Shown piece after piece: positions 1 to 6,941 of a stretch of 21,042 nt of DNA (its first letter is position 1; each line of letters opens with the position of its first letter). Made by a program: the position numbers and the translations under genes. Location: NCBI GenBank assembly GCA_958447445.1, contig CAUDAE010000018.1, positions 1-21,042 of the forward strand. The letters run 5' to 3'. This stretch comes from an uncultured Collinsella sp. GTDB taxonomy: Bacteria; Actinomycetota; Coriobacteriia; Coriobacteriales; Coriobacteriaceae. Below the pieces are notes generated by a model, which saw nothing but the letters and a program-made list of their open reading frames with translations, was not told the DNA's origin and did no database searches.

Positions 1-29
1 CAAGTAAAATAGCTACTTGATTGCTCGCG

Positions 30-60
30 GGCCCTTTCCGCTTTGGCGGAGAGGGCCTTT
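30..60 (+). terminator. Terminator-like hairpin upstream of the amino acid permease gene
   Basis: A 12-base left arm (30-41) pairs with 46-57 through one G-U pair and a 4-base loop. A short T stretch and a pyrimidine-rich tract follow. It probably ends a gene lying before the window, perhaps the substrate-binding protein of the same transporter. A weaker hairpin lies at 1-19 (CAAGTA/TACTTG) and another at 72-90 (GACGGA/TCCGTC). Confidence 0.6.
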
Positions 61-125
61 GCGCTTCTCTTGACGGAGAGCATTTCCGTCTCGTTTTGCC
101 GACAACTTCTACGATAGGAGCCACC

Positions 126-1487
126 TTGTCTCGACTGAACAAAGGGGCCGCGGAGCAGCGTTTTCCACTGCCCGCCTTGCTCCAAAAGCTAGTCTGCGTC
201 ATGGCCGTGGCGCTCGCGCTGGTGTGTGTGGGGACATATGCGCCCACGACCGCCCAGGCGCTTGAGACCGCAAAGATTACCGCCCGACCCAACACCGGTT
301 CGGGCAGCGCTGTGGTCGGCGGTACCGAGACGCGCATTACCTGGGAGGTCCAGGCCGATGCCGATGAGGAGCTGAGCGGTCTTTCGCTGACGTTTGTCGA
401 CGGCACGACGTTTGGTACCGATGACACGCGATTGACGATGCTCTCGGGCGAGGACCTCATGGATCGTACGCCCATGAAACCCACGTGCAAGGCTGACGGC
501 CAGACGCTCAAGATTGACTTTGGCGAGACGGCGCCTGCCGGCGGCTTTTTCCGTGTCGAGGTTTACGGCGTGACCTTCCCCGTCGAGGGCAGCGATGAGG
601 CCTTTAGCGGCACCTATACGCTCGCTGACGGGTCGACCAAGAAGATTTCCAAGATTCCGTCGGTGGAGATCAAGGGCGTGACGGCCTTCGATAACTTCTT
701 GGCCGACCTTAAGGAACAGCCGTGGGTCGAGGCTTGGAACTCCAATATGTTCCTGCGCCTGTTCCTGAACCCGGTCATTTTGGTCCAGAGCCTGCCGATC
801 GTCTTCAAGGGCTTCCTCATGTCGCTTTCGATCGTGCTTGTGGCGTTTCCGCTGGCAATTCCCTTCGGTTTTGCCCTGTCGCTCATGCGCATCTCCAAGT
901 CGCGCATCCTGCGCTGCCTTGCTGGCATCTATGTGAATATCATCCGCGGTACGCCGGCGTTCCTGCAGATTTATATCGCGTTCTTCGGTCTGCCGTTGGC
1001 CGGCGTCAAGGTTGATGACTACGTGCTCGGCGTCATCGTCATGGCCATGAATTCGTCTGCCTATTTGTGTGAGATCTTCCGCGCCGGTATTCAGTCGATC
1101 CCCAAGGGCCAAAACGAGGCTGCTCGCTCTCTGGGCATGAATGCCTTCCAGACGCTGCTCTACGTTATGATTCCGCAGACGTTCCGCAATGTTTTGCCTA
1201 CGCTGACCAGCGAGTTTATCTTGCTTTACAAGGATACGTCGCTGCTTGCGGCCGTGGGTGTGGTCGAGATCGTCATGAACGCCCGTACCATCGTGGCCAC
1301 GACGGGCTCCATTACACCGTACGTGGTTGCCGCCCTGTTCTATCTGGTCATCACCCTGCCGCTCGCTCGCTTGGTGAGCGGTCTTGAGGCGAGGCTTTTG
1401 GGCACGACCGAGACCAAGAAGAAGCGTCCCGCCAAGAGCGCCGGACAGGTTGTCGCGACGCCTGCCGATCACATCGCCGGTCTGTAA
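126..1487 (+). CDS. Polar amino acid ABC transporter permease with exported N-terminal domain
   Basis: This is the membrane subunit of a His/Glu/Gln/Arg-type (PAAT) amino acid importer, 453 aa from a TTG start at 126. That start has AGGAG five bases upstream; an in-frame TTG at 21 lies before the terminator-like hairpin and has no ribosome site. Residues 1-45 look like a signal peptide ending AQA. Residues ~46-200 are a polar, beta-rich exported segment with no membrane helix. The permease domain runs from ~208 to ~430 with several helices and the conserved EAA loop at ~331 (EAARSLGM). Ordinary permeases of this family are about 220-250 aa, so the first half is extra; it does not look like a fused solute-binding domain. 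The ATPase gene follows after 12 bases. Substrate is not readable from sequence. Confidence 0.9.
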   Translation: MSRLNKGAAEQRFPLPALLQKLVCVMAVALALVCVGTYAPTTAQALETAKITARPNTGSGSAVVGGTETRITWEVQADADEELSGLSLTFVDGTTFGTDDTRLTMLSGEDLMDRTPMKPTCKADGQTLKIDFGETAPAGGFFRVEVYGVTFPVEGSDEAFSGTYTLADGSTKKISKIPSVEIKGVTAFDNFLADLKEQPWVEAWNSNMFLRLFLNPVILVQSLPIVFKGFLMSLSIVLVAFPLAIPFGFALSLMRISKSRILRCLAGIYVNIIRGTPAFLQIYIAFFGLPLAGVKVDDYVLGVIVMAMNSSAYLCEIFRAGIQSIPKGQNEAARSLGMNAFQTLLYVMIPQTFRNVLPTLTSEFILLYKDTSLLAAVGVVEIVMNARTIVATTGSITPYVVAALFYLVITLPLARLVSGLEARLLGTTETKKKRPAKSAGQVVATPADHIAGL

Positions 1488-1499
1488 GGAGGTCCTATC

Positions 1500-2252
1500 A
1501 TGAGCGAAACCAATAACTCGAACGAGGTCGTCGTCAGTATCAAGAACCTCCAGAAGGCCTTTGGCGATAACGTGGTCCTGCGCGATATCGATCTAGATGT
1601 GCACAAGGGTGAGGTCGTTGTGGTCCTGGGCCCTTCGGGCTCGGGCAAGTCGACGATGCTTCGCTGCATCAATCGTCTGGAGCATCCCACGAGCGGCTCG
1701 ATCATCGTTGAGGGCGTGGACGTGTGCGCCAAGGGTGTCGACCTCAACAAAGTGCGCACGCACCTGGGCATGGTGTTTCAGCAGTTCAACCTGTTCCCGC
1801 ACCTGTCGGTCAAAAAGAACGTCATGCTTGCGCAGCAAAAGGTGCTCAAGCGCAGCAAGGAAGAGGCCGAGAAGATTGCCATCGAGGAGCTGACCAAGGT
1901 CGGCCTGGCCGAGCGCATCGACTTTATGCCGAGCCAGCTCTCGGGCGGTCAGCAGCAGCGCGTGACGATCGCCAGCGCCCTGTCGATGAATCCACACGTG
2001 ATGCTCTTTGACGAGGCTACGTCAGCGCTTGACCCCGAGCTTGTCCGCGACGTTCTTGGCGTCATGCGCGATCTTGCACGTGACGGTATGACCATGATCG
2101 TGGTGACGCACGAGATGGGCTTTGCCCGCGATGTCGCCGACCGCGTGGTCTTTATGGACGGCGGCGTTATCGTGGAAGAGGGCACGCCGAGCGAGGTCTT
2201 CGACCATCCCAAGAGCGAACGCACCAAGGCGTTCTTGGGCAATATCTCGTAG
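1500..2252 (+). CDS. Polar amino acid ABC transporter ATP-binding protein (GlnQ/HisP family)
   Basis: This is the cytoplasmic ATPase of the amino acid importer, 250 aa, normal for the family. It has Walker A GPSGSGKST at 44-52, the ABC signature LSGGQ at 147-151, Walker B VMLFDE at 167-172 followed by the D-loop SALD, and the switch histidine at ~204 (VTHEMGFA, typical of GlnQ/HisP). The ATG at 1500 has AAGGAGG overlapping the end of the permease gene, so the two are one transcription unit and probably translationally linked. The solute-binding partner is not in the window and is likely upstream. A strong hairpin terminator follows. Confidence 0.95.
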   Translation: MSETNNSNEVVVSIKNLQKAFGDNVVLRDIDLDVHKGEVVVVLGPSGSGKSTMLRCINRLEHPTSGSIIVEGVDVCAKGVDLNKVRTHLGMVFQQFNLFPHLSVKKNVMLAQQKVLKRSKEEAEKIAIEELTKVGLAERIDFMPSQLSGGQQQRVTIASALSMNPHVMLFDEATSALDPELVRDVLGVMRDLARDGMTMIVVTHEMGFARDVADRVVFMDGGVIVEEGTPSEVFDHPKSERTKAFLGNIS

Positions 2253-2277
2253 CCGCTTTATATGACTGACATAGCAG

Positions 2278-2313
2278 AAAACGGGAGCCGGATGTGATCC
2301 GGCTCCCGTTTTT
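2278..2313. terminator. Bidirectional intrinsic terminator between convergent operons
   Basis: A perfect 13-bp stem (2281-2293 with 2297-2309, loop GTG) is followed by a T run on the plus strand. An A run before it gives a T run on the minus strand. It can therefore end both the ABC transporter operon and the opposing flavodoxin operon. Confidence 0.9.
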
Positions 2314-2369
2314 GTTGGGACGCGAATGTGTTTTGGTGCAGAGCGCGTTACGGGCGGAGCTCATTGCCG

Positions 2370-2789
2370 CTAGGCGAGCTCGGCTCCAAGGGCGCGGCAG
2401 GCCGCCTCGCCCTCATCGTCGGGGGCGTCGTAGCAGATGACGGAATCGACGACGTTAACACCCGCCTCGTCGGCGTCCGCCTTCCAGTTGTCCATCCATT
2501 CGCCCTCGGCCCACGAATAAGAGCCAAAGAGGACGACCTTCTTGTCGCCGAGAGTCTCCTTGACCTCGTTCCACATCGGCTGGAACTCATCGTATTCAAG
2601 CTCCTCGGAGCCCATGGCGGGGCAGCCGAAGGCGAAGGCATCATAGTCGGCGGCCTTGTCGGCAGAGAAGTCGGCGCAGGGGATGACTTCGGCCTCGGCG
2701 CCCGCGGACGTGGCGCCTTCGGCGACAAAGTTTGCCATGGCCTCGGTATTGCCCGTGCCGCTCCAATAGACGACGGTGATCTTGCTCAT
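2370..2789 (-). CDS. Short-chain flavodoxin
   Basis: This is a small FMN electron carrier, 139 aa, in the usual range for short flavodoxins. The phosphate-binding loop SGTGNTE is at residues 10-16 after the first strand (KITVVYW). The FGCPAMG segment and the GSYSWAEGEW loop correspond to the two flavin-stacking regions. Start ATG at 2789 has AAAGGA just upstream. It is the second gene after the DUF3793 gene (45-bp gap). Flavodoxins commonly replace ferredoxin when iron is short, which fits the metal-repressor-like site at the promoter of this pair. The electron partner is not evident. Confidence 0.92.
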   Translation of the reverse strand: MSKITVVYWSGTGNTEAMANFVAEGATSAGAEAEVIPCADFSADKAADYDAFAFGCPAMGSEELEYDEFQPMWNEVKETLGDKKVVLFGSYSWAEGEWMDNWKADADEAGVNVVDSVICYDAPDDEGEAACRALGAELA

Positions 2790-2834
2790 GTTTTGTCCTT
2801 TCGGTCGTGCGGCGCTGGCCGCAGCTTGTACGTT

Positions 2835-3539
2835 CTATCGGGTTGCCTGGGCAAGTTGCGCCAGGCTGCAGCCCTGCTGATAGACAAGGGTGAGGTATTG
2901 GGTGCAGGCACGGTAGGCATCAAACGTCGCAAGCGCCTGCTCGACATTTTCGTAGACCTTCCAGGCCCCAAAGACCTTGTAGTTCTCGCCGCGCTGGACG
3001 ATAAACTCGTGTACGTCGTCGTAGGGGTATCCAAGGAAGTAGCCTATTTCGTGCGGAAACTCGCAGGTGCAGTCGTTGCTGCAGCTAGTTTGCTGGGGTA
3101 GTGCGCATCGAGTCTGGCTACAGGCGCATTCCGCGACGTTATTGCTCGCGAGCGTGATGCGTGATGCCAAATGCACAAGGCATGTCGAAAGGTCTCTCGT
3201 GTCGTAGCCTTCCGAGGCGAGCGCCGTTTGGGCGCGAGGGTCTGCGAAATAGGTGGTGAGGCTTTTGGCTCGGTACATATACACGAGCGCTCCGCAGGGC
3301 CGCCAGACCAAAACACTCAGGTGGATACCGAACGGGTCAAGCTCGCGATTGCACTGGGCGATAACGTTGAGCAGGCGTGCTCGGCGTTCTGTGATGGTTT
3401 CGGTTGCGGTCGAGCCGTCCCCGTGGGCGTAGGTGCCTGGATAGGTAAAGAGCGATGCCGGCTTGATGCCCGCGAGCGTGGGAGAGCAGTTGCGCATGAT
3501 CGCTGCCTGAAACGTTGGAATGTCTATGGTTCGGGTCAC
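2835..3539 (-). CDS. DUF3793 family protein
   Basis: 234 aa from a GTG start at 3539 with TAAGGAG upstream. The C-terminal third carries the family-like segment FPHEIGYFLGYPYDDVHEFI followed by a W-K-V-Y motif. The middle contains a cysteine-rich stretch (residues ~150-175, including CACSQTRC and CSNDCTC), which could bind metal or be redox-active; that part is inference. No signal peptide or membrane helix is seen. The molecular role of DUF3793 is not established. Members are often next to a flavodoxin in anaerobic Firmicutes and Coriobacteriia, as here, suggesting a link to iron limitation or flavodoxin function. Confidence 0.85.
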   Translation of the reverse strand: MTRTIDIPTFQAAIMRNCSPTLAGIKPASLFTYPGTYAHGDGSTATETITERRARLLNVIAQCNRELDPFGIHLSVLVWRPCGALVYMYRAKSLTTYFADPRAQTALASEGYDTRDLSTCLVHLASRITLASNNVAECACSQTRCALPQQTSCSNDCTCEFPHEIGYFLGYPYDDVHEFIVQRGENYKVFGAWKVYENVEQALATFDAYRACTQYLTLVYQQGCSLAQLAQATR

Positions 3540-3563
3540 GGCGCTCCTTACGGATCTAAACTG

Positions 3564-3605
3564 TTAGCCTAGGAAAACTTATACACGAAAGTAAGCCATG
3601 GTCAA
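3564..3605 (-). promoter_or_regulatory. Promoter of the DUF3793-flavodoxin operon with DtxR/IdeR-like operator
   Basis: Read on the minus strand, a -35 TTGACC (3605-3600) is separated by 16 bases from a -10 TATAAG (3583-3578). Overlapping the -10 is TTAGCCTAGGAAAACTTAT (plus strand, 3564-3582), which agrees at about 13 of 19 positions with the actinobacterial iron-repressor box TTAGGTTAGSCTAACCTAA. A repressor bound there would block the promoter. The promoter is well supported; assignment to a DtxR-family repressor is inference. Confidence 0.6.
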
Positions 3606-3631
3606 CAAAAAAGTTTGAATAGGGAAACTAA

Positions 3632-3684
3632 TTGACCGAACCGACATGATTTTGGGTTAAGATGGGGACACCCCATGGGGGTAT
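3632..3684 (+). promoter_or_regulatory. Promoter region with CsoR-like copper operator
   Basis: A -35-like TTGACC (3632-3637) and a -10-like TTAAGAT (3657-3663) precede the HMA gene, but their spacing of 19-20 bases is long. Directly downstream, 3668-3684 reads on the minus strand ATACCCCCATGGGGTGT, close to the CsoR-type operator (ATACCCC, 4 bases, GGGGTAT). The site would lie around the transcription start, where a copper-sensing repressor could act. No csoR gene is in the window. Confidence 0.5.
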
Positions 3685-3713
3685 CTAGATAGGGCTACTT
3701 GAAAGGGGAACGC

Positions 3714-4097
3714 ATGAGCGACTTGCTCAACCCTGCGAATCTCATCGTGCTGGCCGTCATTGCCGTCGGCATGTTTTTTGGACTGCGTCGCATTGCCGCT
3801 TCGACACACGGGAAGAGTTGTTGCAGCGATGGTACGAGCGGCAAGAAAACCAAAAAGGTTGTTGTGGTGGATACCGATGCATCGCACTATCCCTATAGCG
3901 ATGAGCTGCTCATCGGCGGCATGAGCTGTGACGGCTGCGCTCAGAACGTGGCCAATGCCCTGAATGCGCTGGATGGCGTGTGGGCAACGGTGACGTATGC
4001 GGATCACACGGCACGTGTGCGCTCTAAACAGCCGGTTGATCGTGGTGTCCTCGAGACGGCCGTGAAAGACGCGGGCTACTACGTCATGACGCTGTAA
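3714..4097 (+). CDS. Membrane-anchored heavy-metal-associated (HMA) domain protein
   Basis: 127 aa from ATG at 3714, preceded by GAAAGGGG; an in-frame TTG at 3699 would overlap that ribosome site. Residues ~8-24 form one transmembrane helix. A short linker carries a vicinal cysteine pair (C36-C37). Residues ~63-127 form a CopZ/Atx1-type fold with the metal motif GMSCDGC (C72, C75) followed by VANALNALDGV. The HMA fold binds Cu(I) or a related soft metal through the two cysteines. Unlike free cytosolic chaperones this copy is tethered, probably with the domain in the cytoplasm. The CsoR-like operator upstream supports copper. No P-type ATPase is adjacent. Metal choice is inference. Confidence 0.85.
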   Translation: MSDLLNPANLIVLAVIAVGMFFGLRRIAASTHGKSCCSDGTSGKKTKKVVVVDTDASHYPYSDELLIGGMSCDGCAQNVANALNALDGVWATVTYADHTARVRSKQPVDRGVLETAVKDAGYYVMTL

Positions 4098-4123
4098 GCG
4101 CCGCCCTGGATGCGCTTCCTTGG

Positions 4124-4549
4124 CTAGGCTCGTCCGCGTAGCTCAATGTCTTGGATATCGTCGAAGTCGATGGCGATATCCCTGAGTTTGAGCAGCTTGA
4201 ACGCGGGAAGCACTTCGTCGAGAATGCCGGTGCGGCTACGATAGCCGTACGTATCGTAATAGGTGACGCGCACCAAGTCGCCACGTTTGAGGCCCTCGAG
4301 CTTTTTTGAAAGCTCGAGGGCTTTTTCTTCCGTGAGTTCGCATTTTGGTTCGACGGTGATTTCCTGCTTGCGCACGAGTTCGTAGTATCCCGTGAGGGCG
4401 GCAAAGGGCATAAACTGTGCGGCGCGGTTGGCGCGCACGGCACCGTTGGCAGTGAGCTTGGGGTCGGCGGCGCGGCGTCTGCCCTCGGGGTCCGCCAGGC
4501 GCTCGAAGGCGGTCGGCGGGCGCACGGGCTGTTGTTTGGGTTTAGGCAC
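4124..4549 (-). CDS. YolD-like protein, partner of the Y-family polymerase
   Basis: 141 aa from GTG at 4549, which has GGAGG five bases upstream; a TTG at 4561 overlaps that ribosome site and is less likely. The block RAAQFMPFAALTGYYELV (residues ~42-59) is characteristic of YolD-like proteins found beside UmuC-type polymerases in Gram-positive bacteria. The C-terminal half is a small beta-rich domain (GDLVRVTYYDTYGYRSRTG). The GTG overlaps the polymerase stop codon (GTGCCTAA, 8 bases), so translation is probably coupled. YolD-like proteins are proposed UmuD-like accessories; the mechanism is unproven. A strong hairpin is embedded in the coding sequence and is listed separately. Confidence 0.8.
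   Translation of the reverse strand: MPKPKQQPVRPPTAFERLADPEGRRRAADPKLTANGAVRANRAAQFMPFAALTGYYELVRKQEITVEPKCELTEEKALELSKKLEGLKRGDLVRVTYYDTYGYRSRTGILDEVLPAFKLLKLRDIAIDFDDIQDIELRGRA
4292..4326 (+). terminator. Intrinsic terminator on the plus strand, inside the yolD-like gene
   Basis: A perfect 13-bp stem (4292-4304 with 4309-4321, 4-base loop) is followed by TTTTT (4322-4326) on the plus strand. It lies antisense within the yolD-like coding sequence, about 195 bases past the stop of the HMA gene, which has no closer terminator. It would stop HMA read-through before it runs against the SOS operon. On the minus strand no T run follows the stem, so the SOS transcript should pass. Confidence 0.75.
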
Positions 4550-6047
4550 GGTGTCCTCCAACTTGGTCGTTGCGTTCGCGTGCGGTGGCGCCGGCGGTAA
4601 AACTCAATCCTTTGACCAGGGCGTTCTTGCCGTATTTGCCTTTTACGGCCAACACGGCGCGCGCCAAGTCGCGCTCGCGCTCATCCGCCTCGATATCGCT
4701 GAACAGATCGATGGTGGCAAATTCTTCGGGTACCAGATTGCCAAATCCCAGGTTGATGCGCTTGACCGGTCGTTTGGGATCGACGGTCTGCGCCCAAAGC
4801 TCATCGAAATAGCCCATGATCTTCTTAAACGAATTGGTGCGCTCGGGCAGCTTTCGCGAAGCGTTGGAGTGCGCAAAGAGTGCGGCATAGCCACCGCGCG
4901 GTTTGCCGCCATGCTCTCCCACAAAGATGCCATCGATTGCCTGCGCCTCGCGCACCAGGCGGCGCCGTTCGCCATCTCGCTGGACGGGCTTGGGCGCACG
5001 GGGTGCGAGCTCGGGGCCGGCGGTTGCGGCGGGTTCGATGCTCGACGTGCTCGAACGCAAATGCCCGCATCCGTCTACATATTGCGCTGTGCCGCTGGCG
5101 TCGAGGCGGCGTATGTCGGCGCGCTCGCTCGCGTAGCCTACAAAGAGCGAGATGCTGTCGCACACCACGTGCTTATCGACCAAGTCCAACACGGCGTTGT
5201 CGACCATCTCGCGCAAGACGGTGTAGGCCTGCTCGTAGGCATAACCCTTCGAGAGCACCTGTCCTGTGGTGGTCGAAGTTGCTTGCGGGCGATAGGCTTG
5301 GATATCGGCGATGGTTGTCGGTTCGCGCCCAAAGGCGTGGTCGATGAGATATTCGGCATTGACGCCGAGCTCGTCGTAAAGCAGGTTCTCGTCGAGTGCG
5401 GCGACACCCATCAGGTCGTAGACGCCATACTTTTCGAGTCGTGCTGCCACGCCGGGGCCGATGCCCCAGATATCGGTGATGGGACGATGGGGCCAGATCT
5501 CTTTGCGAAAGGTCTCGTCGTCGAGTATGCCGATGCGGCTGGGTACGTGCTTGGCGGTGATATCGAGCGCTACCTTGGCCTGGAATAGGTTGGGGCCGAT
5601 GCCGACCGTTGCCGTGATGCCCGTGCGCCTCAAGACCTCGTCGCGCAGCGTGCAGGCAAAGCCTTTGGCATTGGTATGGTAGAGGTCTAGATAGGGCGTC
5701 ACGTCGATAAAGCATTCGTCGATTGAATAGACGTGAATGTCTTGCGGGCTCACGTATTCCAGATAGATGCCGTAGATTTGCGCCGACACTTCCATGTAGT
5801 GCTGCATGCGCGGTACGGCTTTGATGTAGTCGATGCCGTCGGGAATCTCAAACAGACGGCAGCGATTGTGAATCCCTAAGTCCTTCATGGCCTGTGTGAT
5901 GGCGAGGCAGATGGTCGTGCGCCCGCGCGATTCGTCGGCAACGACCAGGTTGGTGGTGAGCGGGTTGAGTCCGCGGTCGACGCACTCGACGCTAGCGTAA
6001 AACGTCTTGAGGTCGATGCAGATATAGGTGTGACGCTCGTGCCCCAC
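4542..6047 (-). CDS. Y-family DNA polymerase (UmuC/DinB type), SOS-controlled
   Basis: Translesion DNA polymerase, 501 aa from GTG at 6047 (GGGAGG close upstream). In-frame ATGs at 6068 and 6059 are possible alternatives, but the codons at 6119/6113 lie in the promoter. Motifs in order: ICIDLKTFYASVE (metal Asp12) and YSIDE (Asp110, Glu111), a complete catalytic set; helix-hairpin-helix WGIGPGVAARLEKYG (194-208); then the little-finger domain. Residues ~325-360 are a low-complexity Pro/Ala/Arg stretch, so the little finger is split by a flexible insertion. No beta-clamp peptide was identified with confidence. It is the first gene of an operon with the YolD-like gene and has a LexA-type box in its promoter. 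Confidence 0.93.
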   Translation of the reverse strand: MGHERHTYICIDLKTFYASVECVDRGLNPLTTNLVVADESRGRTTICLAITQAMKDLGIHNRCRLFEIPDGIDYIKAVPRMQHYMEVSAQIYGIYLEYVSPQDIHVYSIDECFIDVTPYLDLYHTNAKGFACTLRDEVLRRTGITATVGIGPNLFQAKVALDITAKHVPSRIGILDDETFRKEIWPHRPITDIWGIGPGVAARLEKYGVYDLMGVAALDENLLYDELGVNAEYLIDHAFGREPTTIADIQAYRPQATSTTTGQVLSKGYAYEQAYTVLREMVDNAVLDLVDKHVVCDSISLFVGYASERADIRRLDASGTAQYVDGCGHLRSSTSSIEPAATAGPELAPRAPKPVQRDGERRRLVREAQAIDGIFVGEHGGKPRGGYAALFAHSNASRKLPERTNSFKKIMGYFDELWAQTVDPKRPVKRINLGFGNLVPEEFATIDLFSDIEADERERDLARAVLAVKGKYGKNALVKGLSFTAGATARERNDQVGGHRA

Positions 6048-6076
6048 GCGTCCTCCCATCAAACACATGTTCTTAT

Positions 6077-6119
6077 CGAATATCTGTTCGATAATACCCG
6101 CTCGTCCGGACATCGTCAA
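6077..6119 (-). promoter_or_regulatory. SOS promoter with LexA box
   Basis: On the minus strand TTGACG (6119-6114), a 17-base spacer and TATTAT (6096-6091) form a near-ideal sigma-70-type promoter. Immediately downstream, CGAACAGATATTCG (6090-6077) matches the Gram-positive SOS box CGAACRNRYGTTCG at 13 of 14 positions. LexA bound here would cover the transcription start. This also rules out starts at 6119 and 6113 for the polymerase gene. Confidence 0.85.
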
Positions 6120-6127
6120 AACCCGTC

Positions 6128-6155
6128 AAAAAGGGACTGGTTTGTTTTGGTAGGT
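6128..6155 (+). repeat. 28-bp interspersed repeat, copy 1
   Basis: Starts AAAAAGGGACTGG and ends TTTTGGTAGGT. It matches the reverse complement of 6854-6881 at about 24 of 28 positions, so the two copies flank the 6232-6807 gene as inverted repeats. It lies between the SOS promoter and the start of that gene. Confidence 0.6.
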
Positions 6156-6231
6156 ATGGTCGTGCGGTTGGATTGGGTTTTAACGCAGCTCTAAAGAGTG
6201 CGAAACAGCTCGGAAAAGCTCGCTTCGTAGC

Positions 6232-6807
6232 ATGAGCCTAACGATTGATACCGCCTATGTGCACGGAAGGGTTGTGGGAAAGATGGTCAATTACGGGTTT
6301 GGTATGCCGACGCGCCTTGTTGTGGATGGAGACGTGGCTCGCTGGTGCGGACGATTGGTCGCTCACTACGGTGGCACCAAGGCGCTGGTCGTGTTGGGCG
6401 GTGACAAGCATACGCGCGATGAGCTTGTCTCGGCGGCACTTGGCTCGCTTGATCGAGCCCTACTCGAGCGCGTACTTTTCCGCTGCGGCTCGGTTGGGGG
6501 CGACGGGGGAGACGAACTGATCGACGAAGCCGTGGCCCTGGCGACCGACGAAGGCGTGGACTTTGTCCTGGCGATTGGCGATGCCGATACTGCTGGCTTT
6601 GCGCGCGAGCTCGCGCGTCGCATGGCGGCGCTCGATGCCGGCGAAGACGGTTTTGTCCCTTATGGATGCATTCTCTCGGAGGGCAAGGCGCCTCCTGTCG
6701 TGGGCACCGGTGAGGTTCCCGTTTTTGCCATTATCGCGCCCGAACTGCTGGAGGGCATCGGGTCTCCTCTGCGTGAATTGCTCGGTAGCATCTGCGCCGC
6801 GGCCTAA
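6232..6807 (+). CDS. Shortened iron-containing alcohol dehydrogenase-like protein
   Basis: 191 aa from ATG at 6232; an alternative ATG at 6283 (MVNYGFGMPTRLVVDGD) fits the usual family start better, and neither has a strong ribosome site. The protein resembles only the N-terminal NAD-binding domain of Fe-type alcohol dehydrogenases or glycerol dehydrogenases (usually about 380-400 aa): PTRLVVDGDVA, KALVVLGGDKHTRDELV, then EGVDFVLAIGDADTAGFARELA where active enzymes have a GGGS-x-D-x-AK motif. That glycine-serine motif is degenerate, and the C-terminal metal-binding helical domain is absent. It is either a decayed remnant or a small protein with another role. It stands alone between copies of a repeat. 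Family link is moderate. Confidence 0.6.
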   Translation: MSLTIDTAYVHGRVVGKMVNYGFGMPTRLVVDGDVARWCGRLVAHYGGTKALVVLGGDKHTRDELVSAALGSLDRALLERVLFRCGSVGGDGGDELIDEAVALATDEGVDFVLAIGDADTAGFARELARRMAALDAGEDGFVPYGCILSEGKAPPVVGTGEVPVFAIIAPELLEGIGSPLRELLGSICAAA

Positions 6808-6817
6808 TATTTGCCAT

Positions 6818-6881
6818 AAAAGGACGGGTTATTTTTGATTGGTAAAGCGTTTGACCTGCCAAAATAAGCCTGTCCCTTTTT
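6818..6881. repeat. Imperfect palindromic repeat, possible terminator
   Basis: Two diverged copies of the same 28-bp unit face each other: a degenerate copy at ~6818-6846 and a good one, inverted, at 6854-6881. Together they can fold into a long imperfect hairpin whose 3' arm ends CCCTTTTT. It lies just after the Fe-ADH-like gene, so it may end that transcript. It may also be a REP-like or miniature mobile repeat. Confidence 0.55.
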
Positions 6882-6941
6882 AATCGGTTGCCGTTTGGGG
6901 GCCGATTGGCAACGCTCGCTGATTGTAGTCTTGACCTGCGC

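Noticed and set aside
21..125. Earlier TTG start for the permease
   Set aside because: The stretch contains a terminator-like hairpin and no ribosome site; the TTG at 126 has AGGAG at the right distance before a signal peptide.
189..1472. Minus-strand open frame opposite the permease
   Set aside because: Composition is Arg/His/Gln-rich and lacks a domain or ribosome site; the plus strand carries a clear permease.
4392..5588. Plus-strand open frame opposite the polymerase
   Set aside because: Antisense to a Y-family polymerase with intact motifs; no family similarity.
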